From: Neoroseomonas eburnea
Lineage (GTDB): Bacteria; Pseudomonadota; Alphaproteobacteria; Acetobacterales; Acetobacteraceae
Length of the DNA: 64,000 bases
Direction: 5' to 3'
NCBI RefSeq assembly: GCF_018129005.1
Contig: NZ_JAAEDL010000002.1
Span: 203,897-267,896 of the forward strand
Below the pieces are notes generated by a model, which saw only the letters and a list, made by a program, of their open reading frames with translations, searched no databases and was not told the origin of the DNA. Positions 50,297-59,222 of the stretch are shown here, piece after piece. A program made the position numbers and the translations under genes. The first letter of the stretch is position 1. The number at the start of each line of letters is the position of its first letter.

Positions 50297-51271
50297 ATGC
50301 ACAACCGCCGCACCCTGATCGCGGCCGCGGCCGCCGCTTGCGCCATGCGACCCGCCTTCGCGCAGGCGCCCTGGCCAACGCGACCGGTGCGCCTCATCCT
50401 TCCCGACGCCGCCGGCGCCGGGAACGACACCACGGCGCGGCTGATCGCACCGCTGCTCGAAGCCAGCCTCGGCCAGCCCTTCGTCGTCGACAACCGCGCC
50501 GGCGCCGGCGGGCGCATCGGCGTGGAAGCAGCATTCCGTTCGGCGCCGGACGGCACCACCTTCCTGCTCGGCAATGCCGGCTCCAACGGCATCAACGCGG
50601 CGATCTACCGCGACCTGCCCTACGACCTCGCCACCGCCTTCGATCCCATCGCGCTGCTGGTGGTCGGGCCGAATGCGCTGATCGTGAATCCGCGCGCGCT
50701 GCCGGTGACAAGCGTGGCGGAGCTGATCGCCGCAGCGCGCGCACGGCCCGGCGGGCTGAACTACGCCTCGGCCGGCGTCGGCTCCTCCGCGCACATGAAC
50801 ATGGAGCTGTTCAAGAACCAGGCGGGGCTCGACATCATCCACGTGCCCTATCGCGGCGCCTCGGCCCTGGTGCAGGCGGTGGTCGCGGGGGAAGCGCCGC
50901 TCGCCTTCGCCAATCTGGTGAACGTCATGCCGCAGGTCCGCAGCGGGGAGGTGAAGCTGCTGGCCGTGAGCTCGCTGACCCGCATGGCGGAGCTGCCCGA
51001 GACACCGACCGTGCATGAGAGCGGGTTGCCGAACTTCGAGACCGTCGCCTGGAATGGGCTGTTGGCGCCCAAGGGCACGCCGGCGCCGATCCTCGACCGG
51101 CTGCATGCGGAGCTGGTGAAGCTGCGCGACAACACCGCGCTGCGGGACCGCATCCGGCTGATCGGCGGCACGCTGGTCGTCTCCTCCCCGGCCGAATTCC
51201 AGAGCCGCATCGAGCGCGACATCGCGCAGTGGAAGCGCCTGGCCCAGGCCGCGAACATCACGGCGCAGTAG
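50297..51271 (+). CDS. Bug/TctC-family periplasmic receptor linked to an enolase-superfamily gene
   Basis: A 324-residue Bug-family receptor. The signal peptide (about 1-23) ends AFAQ. Elements are LILPDAAGAGNDTTARLIAPLLE, FVVDNRAGAGGRIG, SAPDGTTFLLGNAG and IIHVPYRGASALVQAVVAGE. It is clearly more distant from the two upstream receptors than they are from each other. GGAGGAG precedes the ATG. The stop codon is directly followed by the start of the enolase-superfamily gene, with no spacer, so receptor, enzyme and the EamA transporter form one unit. This suggests the receptor binds the substrate of that enzyme, a sugar acid or similar carboxylate. Confidence 0.9.
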   Translation: MHNRRTLIAAAAAACAMRPAFAQAPWPTRPVRLILPDAAGAGNDTTARLIAPLLEASLGQPFVVDNRAGAGGRIGVEAAFRSAPDGTTFLLGNAGSNGINAAIYRDLPYDLATAFDPIALLVVGPNALIVNPRALPVTSVAELIAAARARPGGLNYASAGVGSSAHMNMELFKNQAGLDIIHVPYRGASALVQAVVAGEAPLAFANLVNVMPQVRSGEVKLLAVSSLTRMAELPETPTVHESGLPNFETVAWNGLLAPKGTPAPILDRLHAELVKLRDNTALRDRIRLIGGTLVVSSPAEFQSRIERDIAQWKRLAQAANITAQ

Positions 51272-52423
51272 ATGAAGATCGCATCGGTCGAATTCCTTGG
51301 CGTCAACGTCACGCCCAAGACCAACTGGTCCTTCCTGCTGGTGCGCACGGAGTGCGGCCGCACCGGCACGGGCGAGTGCACGCTCGCCAACCAGGAAGCG
51401 TTGCTGGAAGCGGAGGCGGCGCGGCTCGCCGCGAACCTCGTCGGCGAGGATGCCCGCCTGCGCAACCGGATCGCGCGGCTGATCCCGCATGCGCCGGGCG
51501 GGCTGGTCGCACACGCGGTGCTCTCGGCCTTCGAACAGGCGCTGTGGGACCTGGCGGGGCAGGAGGCCGGGCGGCCGGTCCATGCGCTGCTCGGCGGCGC
51601 GCTGCGCGATGCGGTGCCGCTCTACGCCAACATCAACCGCGGCGCGAACCCGCGCACGCCGGAAGGCTTCGCCGCCGCGGCGCAACGCGCGGTGGCGGAG
51701 GGCTTCCGCGCCGTGAAGCTCGCGCCCTTCGAGCCCTTCGTGTGGGAGGACGCCGCCGATGCTGCCCTGCGCGCCGCCTATGCCGAAGGCCTCGCCCGCA
51801 TCGCCGCGGTGCGCGACGCGGTCGGGCGCGACATCGACATCATGGTCGATGCGCATTGGCGCTTCTCCCCCGGCGGTGCCGCGCGGCTGGTGCAGGACGT
51901 CGCACCGCTCGCGCTGTTCTGGCTGGAATGCCCGGTCAGCGAGGCCAACCACGCCGGGATCCGTCGCCTGCGCTCCATGGCCAATGACCGCGGCATGCGG
52001 CTGGCGGGCGCGGAGACGCTTGCCGGCCTCGGCGCCTACCGCAGCATCATCGAGGCAGGCTGCTACGACGTGCTGATGCCCGACATCAAATACGCCGGCG
52101 GGCATGAGGAGATCCGCCGCATCGCCGCCCTCGCCCAGACCGCCGGGGTGGAGATCGCGCCGCACAACCCGACGGGCCCGGTCTGCCACGCACATTCCGT
52201 GCATCTCTGCGCGACCATCCCGAACCTGCTGCCGCTCGAGGTGCAGTTCGGCGAGACCGACCGCTTCTTCACCCTGGTCACCGGCCACGACCTGCGCTTC
52301 GCGCGCGGCAGGGCGACGCTGACGGCGGCGCCCGGCCTCGGCAACGCGCTGGAGGAAGCCGCCGCGCGGCTGACGCCCTGGCAGCCCATGCCGCAGCCCT
52401 GGCTCGACCCGAGGCTTGGCTGA
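51272..52423 (+). CDS. mandelate racemase/muconate lactonizing enzyme-family protein
   Basis: A 383-residue enolase-superfamily enzyme that abstracts the proton alpha to a carboxylate. Metal ligands are Asp193 (VDAHWRF), Glu219 (LECP) and Glu248 (AGAETL). Candidate acid/base residues are Lys149 (RAVKLAP), Lys273 (PDIKYAGG) and the histidine in EIAPHNPTGP. The capping domain is residues 1-125. The H-W-R segment and the APHNPTGPV ending of the barrel resemble galactonate dehydratase-type members more than muconate lactonizing enzymes. It starts at the base after the receptor stop and shares a TGATG junction with the transporter gene. A dehydratase acting on a sugar acid is the most likely role, though untested. 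Confidence 0.88.
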   Translation: MKIASVEFLGVNVTPKTNWSFLLVRTECGRTGTGECTLANQEALLEAEAARLAANLVGEDARLRNRIARLIPHAPGGLVAHAVLSAFEQALWDLAGQEAGRPVHALLGGALRDAVPLYANINRGANPRTPEGFAAAAQRAVAEGFRAVKLAPFEPFVWEDAADAALRAAYAEGLARIAAVRDAVGRDIDIMVDAHWRFSPGGAARLVQDVAPLALFWLECPVSEANHAGIRRLRSMANDRGMRLAGAETLAGLGAYRSIIEAGCYDVLMPDIKYAGGHEEIRRIAALAQTAGVEIAPHNPTGPVCHAHSVHLCATIPNLLPLEVQFGETDRFFTLVTGHDLRFARGRATLTAAPGLGNALEEAAARLTPWQPMPQPWLDPRLG

Positions 52424-53328
52424 TGCCGATCTGGGTCGGGGCGACTCTCCTCGCCGGACTGTTCCAGACCTGGCGCACGGCGCTGCAGCAGAAGCTGCGC
52501 GGGCAGCTTTCGGTCAATGCGGCCGCGGTGGTGCGCTACCTCTACGGCGTGCCGGTCGGCATGCTGCTGGTCACGCTCTATCTGACACTGTTCGGCGGGG
52601 CGCTGTCCTCGCCATCCTGGATCTATGCGCTCTACTGCGCGCTCGGCGGCTTCGGGCAGATCATCGGCACCAACCTGCTGATCATGTCCTTCGGCCATCG
52701 CGGCTTCGCGGTCGGCACCGCCTATTCCAAGACGGAGGCGGTGCAGGCGGCGTTCATCGCGCTGATCTTCCTGGGCGAATCCTTCGCGCCGCTCGCCTGG
52801 CTCGGCATCGCCGTGTCGGTGGGCGGGACGCTGTATCTCTCGCTGGCCGGGCGCGTGTCGTCCTTCCGCGAGGTGCTCGCCGCCACGGTACAGCCGGCGG
52901 CGATCTACGGCCTCGGCGCGGGCCTTGCGTTCGCGCTCTGCGCGCTCGCGATCCGTGCGGCGACGCAGACGCTGGACGGGCCGGATGCGACGCTGCGCGC
53001 GCTGGAAACCCTCGTCGTCATCAACCTGATGCAGACTGCGATGCAGGGTGGCTGGCTGCTGGCGACGGAGCGGTCCTCGATCCCCGCCCTGTTCCGTACC
53101 TGGCGGTCCTCGGCACAGGTCGGCGCGCTCTCAGCGATGGGATCGGCCTGCTGGTTCACCGGCTTCGCCTACGCGCCGGTCGCGCTGGTGCGCGCGGTGG
53201 GGCAGGTCGAGATCCTGTTCACGCTGCTGTTCAGCCGCTTCTTCCTGAAGGAGAGGATGAGGCGCAGCGACGTGATCGGGGCGCTGGCGGTGGTGGCCGG
53301 GGTCGTGCTGGTGCTGGTCGGAAGGTGA
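52423..53328 (+). CDS. EamA-type (DMT superfamily) membrane transporter
   Basis: A 301-residue inner-membrane protein with about ten hydrophobic segments in two EamA-like halves. The second half ends with the family-typical SRFFLKERMRRSDVIGALAVVAGVVLVLVG. The first half contains FGQIIGTNLLIMSFGHRGFAVGTAYSKTEAVQAAFIALIFLGE, corresponding to the E-x-x-x-A/P re-entrant element. DMT transporters move amino acids, nucleotides or organic acids, often outward. Here it follows the receptor and dehydratase-like genes with a one-base overlap, so it may handle the substrate or a toxic product. The stop codon lies in the left arm of the following repeat hairpin. Confidence 0.85.
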   Translation: MPIWVGATLLAGLFQTWRTALQQKLRGQLSVNAAAVVRYLYGVPVGMLLVTLYLTLFGGALSSPSWIYALYCALGGFGQIIGTNLLIMSFGHRGFAVGTAYSKTEAVQAAFIALIFLGESFAPLAWLGIAVSVGGTLYLSLAGRVSSFREVLAATVQPAAIYGLGAGLAFALCALAIRAATQTLDGPDATLRALETLVVINLMQTAMQGGWLLATERSSIPALFRTWRSSAQVGALSAMGSACWFTGFAYAPVALVRAVGQVEILFTLLFSRFFLKERMRRSDVIGALAVVAGVVLVLVGR

Positions 53329-53369
53329 AGGTCGGGGGAGGAGTTCCCTTCTCCCCCCGCCTTTCACCT
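53322..53369. terminator. long hairpin between convergent genes, copy of the C-rich repeat
   Basis: The left arm gaaggtgaaggtcgggggag and the right arm ctccccccgcctttcacctc pair almost completely around a short loop. The structure includes the stop codons of both convergent genes. It can terminate transcription from both sides. The core is shared with the repeats at 38537-38652. Confidence 0.6.
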
Positions 53370-53690
53370 CTTCAACGCCGCAAAGAACGGCGCCGGCTTC
53401 ACGATGCGGTTCTCCATCTTGATGAGGATCCCCCGCTTCGCGACTTCCGCCAGGTACGCGCCCCAGCCCGGGTCCGCGGCCATCGCGGCGCGGCGCCGCT
53501 CACGGTCCGCCTGGTCCTCGTAGCCCCACATGTGGACGATGGTGTTCAGCGAGCCCTCGATGGTGGTGTACCAGCCGACGCAGTTGCCGAGGTGCTTCTG
53601 CTGCAAAGGCCAGCCCATCTTCTCGTAGAGCTCGACGAATTCCGCCACGCGGTTCGGCAGGCAGGTGTAGATGCGCAGGTCGACGATCAT
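53364..53690 (-). CDS. NIPSNAP-family protein
   Basis: A 108-residue protein of the NIPSNAP family, a ferredoxin-like alpha/beta fold. It opens MIVDLRIYTCLPNRVAEFVELYEKMGWPLQQKHL and carries the central HMWGYEDQADRERRRAAM segment. Both are typical of small bacterial members that are often coded beside catabolic genes and transporters. The biochemical function of bacterial NIPSNAP proteins is not defined. GAGGAGA precedes the ATG. It lies 207 bp downstream of the binding-protein gene on the same strand and may be the tail of that transcript or a separate gene. Confidence 0.85.
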   Translation of the reverse strand: MIVDLRIYTCLPNRVAEFVELYEKMGWPLQQKHLGNCVGWYTTIEGSLNTIVHMWGYEDQADRERRRAAMAADPGWGAYLAEVAKRGILIKMENRIVKPAPFFAALKR

Positions 53691-53897
53691 CGGCGGTGTC
53701 TCCTCTGAGGATGTGCGGAGGATGTCCCGCTCTGCACCTCAGGGGAAGGAGGCCGATCCCACCTCACCCATCTGCACATGCGGCCCGCGGCACAGCCTCG
53801 GGCCGGGGGCGCGACGCGCGACCGCGTACTCCGCGCGGGCGCACCGACCGATGGCGCCTATGCCAGGCGCCCGGATGCGTGCGCCGGCGCCAAGGGC

Positions 53898-55511
53898 CTA
53901 CTGAAGATTCACCGGCACCAGGTCCTGGAACCAGGACTGCACCGAGGTGAAGCCGGTCACCCGCCGGCTCATCGCGCGCGGGTTCAGGTCGTGCACGATG
54001 AAGAGCCAGGGCGGGTTGTCCACCACGCGCGCATGCGCCTCGGCGTAGGCGGCTGCCGCCTCGGCCGGGGTGCGCGCGACCTCGAGCCTCGAGAAGGCCG
54101 CCTCGAAGGCGTCGTCGCTGAAGCCCGCCCAGTTGAAGCCGTTGGGCGGGGCGAAGGCGCGCAGGAAGTACCGCGCCATCACCGAAGGGTCGGAGGACGG
54201 CGAGGACGGATTCAGCGACTGCACATTCGCCACCACCGGCGAATTAGCCGCGCTGCGCGTCGCCACCAGCAGGTTCGACCAGTCCGTCACTTCGAAATCG
54301 ACCTGCACGCCGCAGGCCTCCCGGAGGTTCTGCTGAAGATACTCGTTCATCGGCAGCGGCAGCATCTGGCCGGAGCCGGAGGTCGAGATCATCACCCGGA
54401 AGCGCAGCGGCCGCTGCGCATTGAATCCGGCCTCGGCCAGCAGGGCGCGTCCGCGCGCCGCGTCGAAGCCGTAGCGGTTCTGCGGGCTGCCGAAGGCCGG
54501 ATCGGTGGGCTTCAGCCAACCGACCGAAGGTTCCGCCGTGCCGTTCAGCAACTGCACCAACCCGTCGCGATCGACGCAATAGTTCAGCCCCTGCCGCACG
54601 CGCACGTCGCGGAAGGGCGTGTTCTCCCCGTTCATCTGGAAGAACCATGGCCAGACATGCGGGTAGGAGCCGGTGGTCACGTTGAAGCCTGCCGCGCGCA
54701 GGGAGGGGATGGCATCGGGCGGCGGCACCTCGATCCAGTCCACCTGGCCCGAGCGCAGCGCGGCGAGGCGCGTATTCGCCTCCGGCATCGGCAGCAGCAG
54801 GATGCGGTCGAGCCGCGCGCGGCGGCCCGTGTCCCAATAGCCGTCATGGCGGGACAGCTCCGCCGATTGCCTCGGCACGAAGCGGGACAGCCGGAACGGC
54901 CCGGTGCCGGCCGGCGGCAGCGCGGCGACGCGCCCCCAGTCCCGGCCCGCCGTCTCCCAGGACTGCGGCGAGGTCATCAGCAGATAGACGACCATGTAGG
55001 GGAAGTAGGAGGCGACGCGCGTCGTCGTCATCTCCACCGTCATGTCGTCGATCTTGCGGTAGGCGCCGAGGATGGTGACGCGCGCGCGGGAGATGCCGCT
55101 GCCGCCCGGCTCGAACTGCGGTGCCTCGTTGCGGAAGTAGCGATCGAGGTTCCAGATGACCGCATCCGCGTTGAACGGCGTGCCGTCGTGGAAGGTCACG
55201 CCGCGGCGGAGGTGGAACCGCCAGACCTTCGGGTCGCTGGGGTCCTGTTCCCAGCGTTCGGCGAGCCCCGGCCGCAAGCCCGCGGGCTTCGAGGCATCCG
55301 AGAGGTCCCAGAGCGTCAGCGCCTCGAAGATCGGATAGCCGAGGAAGCGCATGCCTTCGAAGCCGTTGTTCGGCATGCCCGTGGTGGTGGGCACGTCCGA
55401 GGCGGTCATGGCGATGCGCAAGGTACGCGGCTGCTGCGCCAGCGCGGTGCTGGAGGCGGCCATCATCGCCGCGCCCAGCAGATAGGCGGAAAGCCGCCGG
55501 AAGCTGCTCAT
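53898..55511 (-). CDS. family 5 solute-binding protein, orphan, tandem copy A
   Basis: A 537-residue periplasmic peptide-type binding protein. The signal peptide (about 1-26) ends ALAQ. Family elements are TLRIAMTASDVPTTTGMPNN, WRFHLRRGVTFHDGTPFNADAV, PAGTGPFRLSRFVPRQ and RALLAEAGFNAQ. It is a paralogue of the next upstream gene (55588-57201) over its full length, down to the C-terminal VTGFTSVQSWFQDLVPVNLQ. No permease or ATPase gene is nearby. GGAG precedes the ATG at 55511; the opening at 55562 overlaps non-conserved sequence. Confidence 0.9.
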   Translation of the reverse strand: MSSFRRLSAYLLGAAMMAASSTALAQQPRTLRIAMTASDVPTTTGMPNNGFEGMRFLGYPIFEALTLWDLSDASKPAGLRPGLAERWEQDPSDPKVWRFHLRRGVTFHDGTPFNADAVIWNLDRYFRNEAPQFEPGGSGISRARVTILGAYRKIDDMTVEMTTTRVASYFPYMVVYLLMTSPQSWETAGRDWGRVAALPPAGTGPFRLSRFVPRQSAELSRHDGYWDTGRRARLDRILLLPMPEANTRLAALRSGQVDWIEVPPPDAIPSLRAAGFNVTTGSYPHVWPWFFQMNGENTPFRDVRVRQGLNYCVDRDGLVQLLNGTAEPSVGWLKPTDPAFGSPQNRYGFDAARGRALLAEAGFNAQRPLRFRVMISTSGSGQMLPLPMNEYLQQNLREACGVQVDFEVTDWSNLLVATRSAANSPVVANVQSLNPSSPSSDPSVMARYFLRAFAPPNGFNWAGFSDDAFEAAFSRLEVARTPAEAAAAYAEAHARVVDNPPWLFIVHDLNPRAMSRRVTGFTSVQSWFQDLVPVNLQ

Positions 55512-55587
55512 TTCTCGATCTCCCCGTGACGGGGGCGGGCCTCGCACGGCCGCCCTCGCCACGGGGCGAGCAAGAACCGCGCCGGGC

Positions 55588-57201
55588 CTACTGCACCTCG
55601 ACCGTCGTCAGGTCCTGGAACCAGGACTGGGCGGAGGTGAAGCCGCGCACCCGCCGGCTCATCGCTCGCGGGTTGAGGTCATGCACGATCCACAGCCAGG
55701 GCGCGCCATCCACCAGCCGCTCATGCGCCGTACGCGTGAGTTGCAGGATGCGCGCCGGGTCGGTCGCGGTCTCGAGCTCGGTCATCGCCGCGTCGAACTG
55801 CGCATCGCGCCAATGGCCGGAATTCGACCCGCGCGGGGAGAAGTTCGATGACAGGAACCACCGCGCCATCTGCGACGGGTCCGAGGAGACCAGCGAGACA
55901 TTCGCCGCATCCGCGCCCAGCCATTGCGGCTGGTCCGGCGCGACGCGCTGGGACCCGAGCAGCGTGTTCCACTCCACCACCTCGAAGGAGACGTCGACGC
56001 CGCAATTCTCCTTCATCGACTGCTGGAGGAACTCGTTCATCGGCAACGGCAGCATCTGGCCGGAACCGGAGGGCGAGATGGCGATCTTGACGCGCAGCGG
56101 ATTCTGCGCGGTGAAGCCCGCCTCGGCCAGCAGGGCGCGGCCGCGCGCCGGGTCCAGGCGATAGCGGTTCTGCGGGCTGCCGAAGCGCGGATCATTCGCA
56201 TTGAAGAAGCCGACGGAAGGTTCCGCCGTGCCGTTCAGCATCGCGACCATGCCGTCACGGTCGAAGCAATAGTTGAGCCCCTGCCGCACGCGCGCATCGG
56301 CAACCGGGCTCGAGGCGCGGCCCACGGCGAAGACCCACGGCCAGACATGCGGGTAGGAATTCGTCACCACGTTGAAGCCGGCCTGGCGCAGCGACTGAAT
56401 CGCATCGGGCGGCGGCACCTCGATCCAGTCCACCTGGCCGGAACGCAGCGCGGCGAGGCGCGTCGTCGCCTCCGGCATCGGCAGCAGCACCACGCGATCG
56501 AGGCGCGGCCGGCGCGATTCCTGCCAGTACTCGGCATTGCGCCCGAGCTCGGCCGATTGCCGCGGCACGAAGCGCGTCAGCCGGAACGGCCCGGTGCCCG
56601 CCGGCGGCAACGCCGCGACGCGCGGCCATTCGCGCCCGCCCTGCTCGAAGGAGTTGGGCGAGGTCATCAGGACCAGCGTCATCAGATATGGCCAGTAGGA
56701 CACCGGCCGCGTCGTCTCGATCTCGACGGTGAATTCGTCGATCTTCCGGTAGGCCGCCAGCACCGGGATGCGGCCGCGCGTGATGGCGCTGCCGGTCGGG
56801 TCGAATTGCGGGCTGTCGTTGCGGAAGAAGCGGTCGAAGTTCCAGATCACCGCATCGGCGTTGAACGCGGTGCCGTCATGGAACTTCACGCCGCGGCGCA
56901 GGTGGAAGCGCCACAGCTTCGGGTTGGCGGAATCCTGCTCCCAGCGTTCGGCGAGGCCGTCGCGGATATCCGCCGGACGATCGGCGCGCGAGAGATCCCA
57001 CTGCACCAGCGGCTCGAAGATCGGGTAGCCGAGGAAGCGCATGCCCTCGTAGCCGTTGTTCGGCATGCCGGACGTGGTGGGCACATCGGCGGCGGTCATG
57101 GCGATGCGCAGCGTGCGCGGCTGCTGCGCCTGCGCGGCGGCGGACGCGGCGAACAGCGCCGCGCCCAGGGCATAGGCGGAAAGCCGCCCGAACCTGCTCA
57201 T
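55588..57201 (-). CDS. family 5 solute-binding protein, orphan, tandem copy B
   Basis: A 537-residue periplasmic binding protein, same length as copy A. The signal peptide ends AQAQ. Shared landmarks are TLRIAMTAADVPTTSGMPNN, RHLRRGVKFHDGTAF-type binding-pocket entry, GQVDWIEVPPPDAIQSLRQAGFN, PHVWPW and the C-terminal VRGFTSAQSWFQDLTTVEVQ. Relative to copy A, variation is concentrated in the middle lobe (about 370-460), where ligand specificity usually resides. It lies between the Bug receptor (81 bp upstream) and copy A (76 bp downstream) on the same strand. Confidence 0.9.
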   Translation of the reverse strand: MSRFGRLSAYALGAALFAASAAAQAQQPRTLRIAMTAADVPTTSGMPNNGYEGMRFLGYPIFEPLVQWDLSRADRPADIRDGLAERWEQDSANPKLWRFHLRRGVKFHDGTAFNADAVIWNFDRFFRNDSPQFDPTGSAITRGRIPVLAAYRKIDEFTVEIETTRPVSYWPYLMTLVLMTSPNSFEQGGREWPRVAALPPAGTGPFRLTRFVPRQSAELGRNAEYWQESRRPRLDRVVLLPMPEATTRLAALRSGQVDWIEVPPPDAIQSLRQAGFNVVTNSYPHVWPWVFAVGRASSPVADARVRQGLNYCFDRDGMVAMLNGTAEPSVGFFNANDPRFGSPQNRYRLDPARGRALLAEAGFTAQNPLRVKIAISPSGSGQMLPLPMNEFLQQSMKENCGVDVSFEVVEWNTLLGSQRVAPDQPQWLGADAANVSLVSSDPSQMARWFLSSNFSPRGSNSGHWRDAQFDAAMTELETATDPARILQLTRTAHERLVDGAPWLWIVHDLNPRAMSRRVRGFTSAQSWFQDLTTVEVQ

Positions 57202-57282
57202 TTCGCAGTCTCCCAGATACGCAGGGCGGCAGGACGCCGCCCGTCACGATCGGAAACTGCAAGAGGCGGGCCACCGCCGCGC

Positions 57283-58254
57283 TCACTCCGGCCGGATGTT
57301 CTGCTCGCGGATGAGTCGGCCCCACATCTCGGTCTCCTCCGCCAGCATGCGGCGCAGCGCCTCCGCATCGCCGGGAGTGAGCGCCACGCCCTGTTCCGCC
57401 ATGCGCGCGACAAGCACGGGATCGGTGGTCGCGTCACGCAACGCGGCGCCGGCGCGCGCGACGATCGCCGCCGGCAGGCCCGCGGGGCCGAACAACCCCT
57501 GCCAGAACACACCGTCGAAATCCGGCAGCGCGGCAGCGACCGGCGGCAGTTCCGGCAGCACCGTCATGCGGTCCTTCGACGACACCGCGAGTCCGCGGGT
57601 CGCACCTTCGCGCAGCGCCGGCAGTGCTTCCTGCGCCGCGCTGAACATCGCCTGGATGCGGTTGGTGCGCAGGTCGATCAGCGCCGCCGCACCGCCGCGA
57701 TAGGGCACGTGCACCGCATCGATCCCCGCGCGGGCGCGGAACAGCTCGAAGCACAGGTGGTTCACCGCGCCCGTGCCGGATGAACCGAAATTCAGCTTGC
57801 CGGGATTCGCCTTGGCATAGGCGATCAGCTCCGCCGTGCTGCGCACCGGCAGGGAGGGATGCACATGCAGCACGAAGGCGGTGCGGAACACGGTGCCGAT
57901 CGGCGTCAGCTCGCTGCGCGGATCCTTCGGCGTCAGGTTCGGCTGCAGCGCCGGGTTGATGGCGAGCGTGGAGGTGCCCATCAGCAGCGTGTAGCCATCC
58001 GGGCGCGCCTGCGCGGCCGCGCTGTTCGCCACCGCGGTCGCGGCGCCGGGGCGGTTCTCCACCACCAGGCTCTGGCCGAGCGTGCGGCCCATGCGCTCGC
58101 ACACCGCGCGGGCGCCGAAATCGGTCACCCCGCCAGGCGGGTAGCCGAGCAGCACGGTGACGGCGCGGTTCGGCCAGGTGTCCTGCGCGGCGGCGCCGCG
58201 CGCCAGGGCGGGCAGCGCGAAAGGGGCCGCAAGCAGCGGGCGACGAGCGATCAC
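57283..58254 (-). CDS. Bug/TctC-family periplasmic receptor
   Basis: A 323-residue Bug-family receptor. The signal peptide (about 1-24) ends GAAAQ. Elements are [56 protein letters not shown] and [23 protein letters not shown]. It opens a minus-strand cluster of three secreted binding proteins of two unrelated families, without any membrane components. Its start codon is 148 bp from the divergent phnC gene, and the Pho box at 58331-58359 lies in this shared region. A Pho effect on this gene is therefore also possible. Confidence 0.9.
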   Translation of the reverse strand: MIARRPLLAAPFALPALARGAAAQDTWPNRAVTVLLGYPPGGVTDFGARAVCERMGRTLGQSLVVENRPGAATAVANSAAAQARPDGYTLLMGTSTLAINPALQPNLTPKDPRSELTPIGTVFRTAFVLHVHPSLPVRSTAELIAYAKANPGKLNFGSSGTGAVNHLCFELFRARAGIDAVHVPYRGGAAALIDLRTNRIQAMFSAAQEALPALREGATRGLAVSSKDRMTVLPELPPVAAALPDFDGVFWQGLFGPAGLPAAIVARAGAALRDATTDPVLVARMAEQGVALTPGDAEALRRMLAEETEMWGRLIREQNIRPE

Positions 58255-58330
58255 GGTCGTTCCTCCAAAGGTTTCTTGCCGGCCATGGTGCCGCCTGCCC
58301 CGCCCTACGACAACCGGCGCCGCAACCGTC

Positions 58331-58359
58331 CTGTCATGCGTGTGTCATCGGGGAGTCAC
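58331..58359 (+). promoter_or_regulatory. Pho box (PhoB-binding direct repeats)
   Basis: CTGTCAT (58331-58337), a four-base spacer, GTGTCAT (58342-58348), another four-base spacer and a weaker GAGTCAC (58353-58359) are spaced exactly 11 bp apart. This is the arrangement of the PhoB consensus CTGTCAT-N4-CTGTCAT. Six or seven of seven bases match in the first two units. The site ends 43 bp before the phnC start codon, a normal activating position. It indicates induction of the phn genes on phosphate limitation. Confidence 0.72.
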
Positions 58360-58402
58360 GCCCCGCTGCTACTGCGCCGCAGCACGGAGAGGCCCTGGAA
58401 CC

Positions 58403-59203
58403 ATGCTGGAAATCGAAGGTCTGACGCGCCGCTTCGGCGCCAAGACAGCCGTGGACGGCGTGAGCCTGCGCGTTCCCGCCGGCCAGATGGTCGGCGTCAT
58501 CGGCCGCTCCGGCGCCGGCAAGTCCACCATGCTGCGCATGCTGAACCGGCTGACCGACCCTTCCGAGGGCCGCATCCGCTTCGAGGGCACCGACGTCACC
58601 GCGCTGCGCGGCCGGGCGCTGCGCGACTGGCGCATGCGCTGCGCGATGATCTTCCAGCAGTTCAACCTGGTGCAGCGGCTCGACGTGCTGACCAACGTGC
58701 TGGTCGGGCGGCTGAACCGGCGGCCGATGATCACCTCCCTGCTGCGCATGTTCACGGCGGAGGAGCGCGCCATGGCGCTCGCCGCGCTCGACCGCTTCGA
58801 CCTGGCGGAGACCGCGCTGCAGCGTGCCGACACGCTCTCCGGCGGGCAGCAGCAGCGCGTCGCCATCGCGCGTGCGCTGTTGCAGGAACCGCGCATCATC
58901 CTGGCCGACGAGCCGATCGCCAGCCTCGACCCGCGCAATTCCCGCATCGTCATGGACGCGCTGCGCGGCGTGAACCGCGAGGGCATCACCGTGCTGGTCA
59001 ACCTGCACGACCTCGCCACCGCGCGCGACTACTGCGACCGCATCGTCGCGCTGAACGCGGGCCGGCTGGTGTTCGATGGCCCGCCCGAGGAACTGACCGC
59101 CAAGCGCATCCGCGAAGTCTACGGCGTGAGCGAGGAAGAGTTCGCCGAGCAGGCCGCCGAGGCCGTCGGCGCCACGGCCCGCCACGTCGCCGTTCCCGCC
59201 TGA
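58403..59203 (+). CDS. phnC: phosphonate ABC importer ATPase
   Basis: A 266-residue ATP-binding subunit of the PhnC family. It has Walker [10 protein letters not shown], the family-specific [31 protein letters not shown], the insert [10 protein letters not shown], signature LSGGQQQR, Walker [13 protein letters not shown] and the phn-typical [19 protein letters not shown]. With the two PhnE permeases and PhnD it imports phosphonates or related phosphorus compounds such as phosphite. GGAGAGG lies upstream of the ATG at 58403. A Pho box sits 43 bp before the start. No carbon-phosphorus lyase genes are in the window. Confidence 0.93.
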   Translation: MLEIEGLTRRFGAKTAVDGVSLRVPAGQMVGVIGRSGAGKSTMLRMLNRLTDPSEGRIRFEGTDVTALRGRALRDWRMRCAMIFQQFNLVQRLDVLTNVLVGRLNRRPMITSLLRMFTAEERAMALAALDRFDLAETALQRADTLSGGQQQRVAIARALLQEPRIILADEPIASLDPRNSRIVMDALRGVNREGITVLVNLHDLATARDYCDRIVALNAGRLVFDGPPEELTAKRIREVYGVSEEEFAEQAAEAVGATARHVAVPA

Positions 59204-59222
59204 TCACCCAGGAGAACCGCCC

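Noticed and set aside
48049-50595. An 848-codon minus-strand open frame opposite the Bug receptors
   Set aside because: It is the antisense shadow of two duplicated receptor genes; its internal repetition simply mirrors their duplication.
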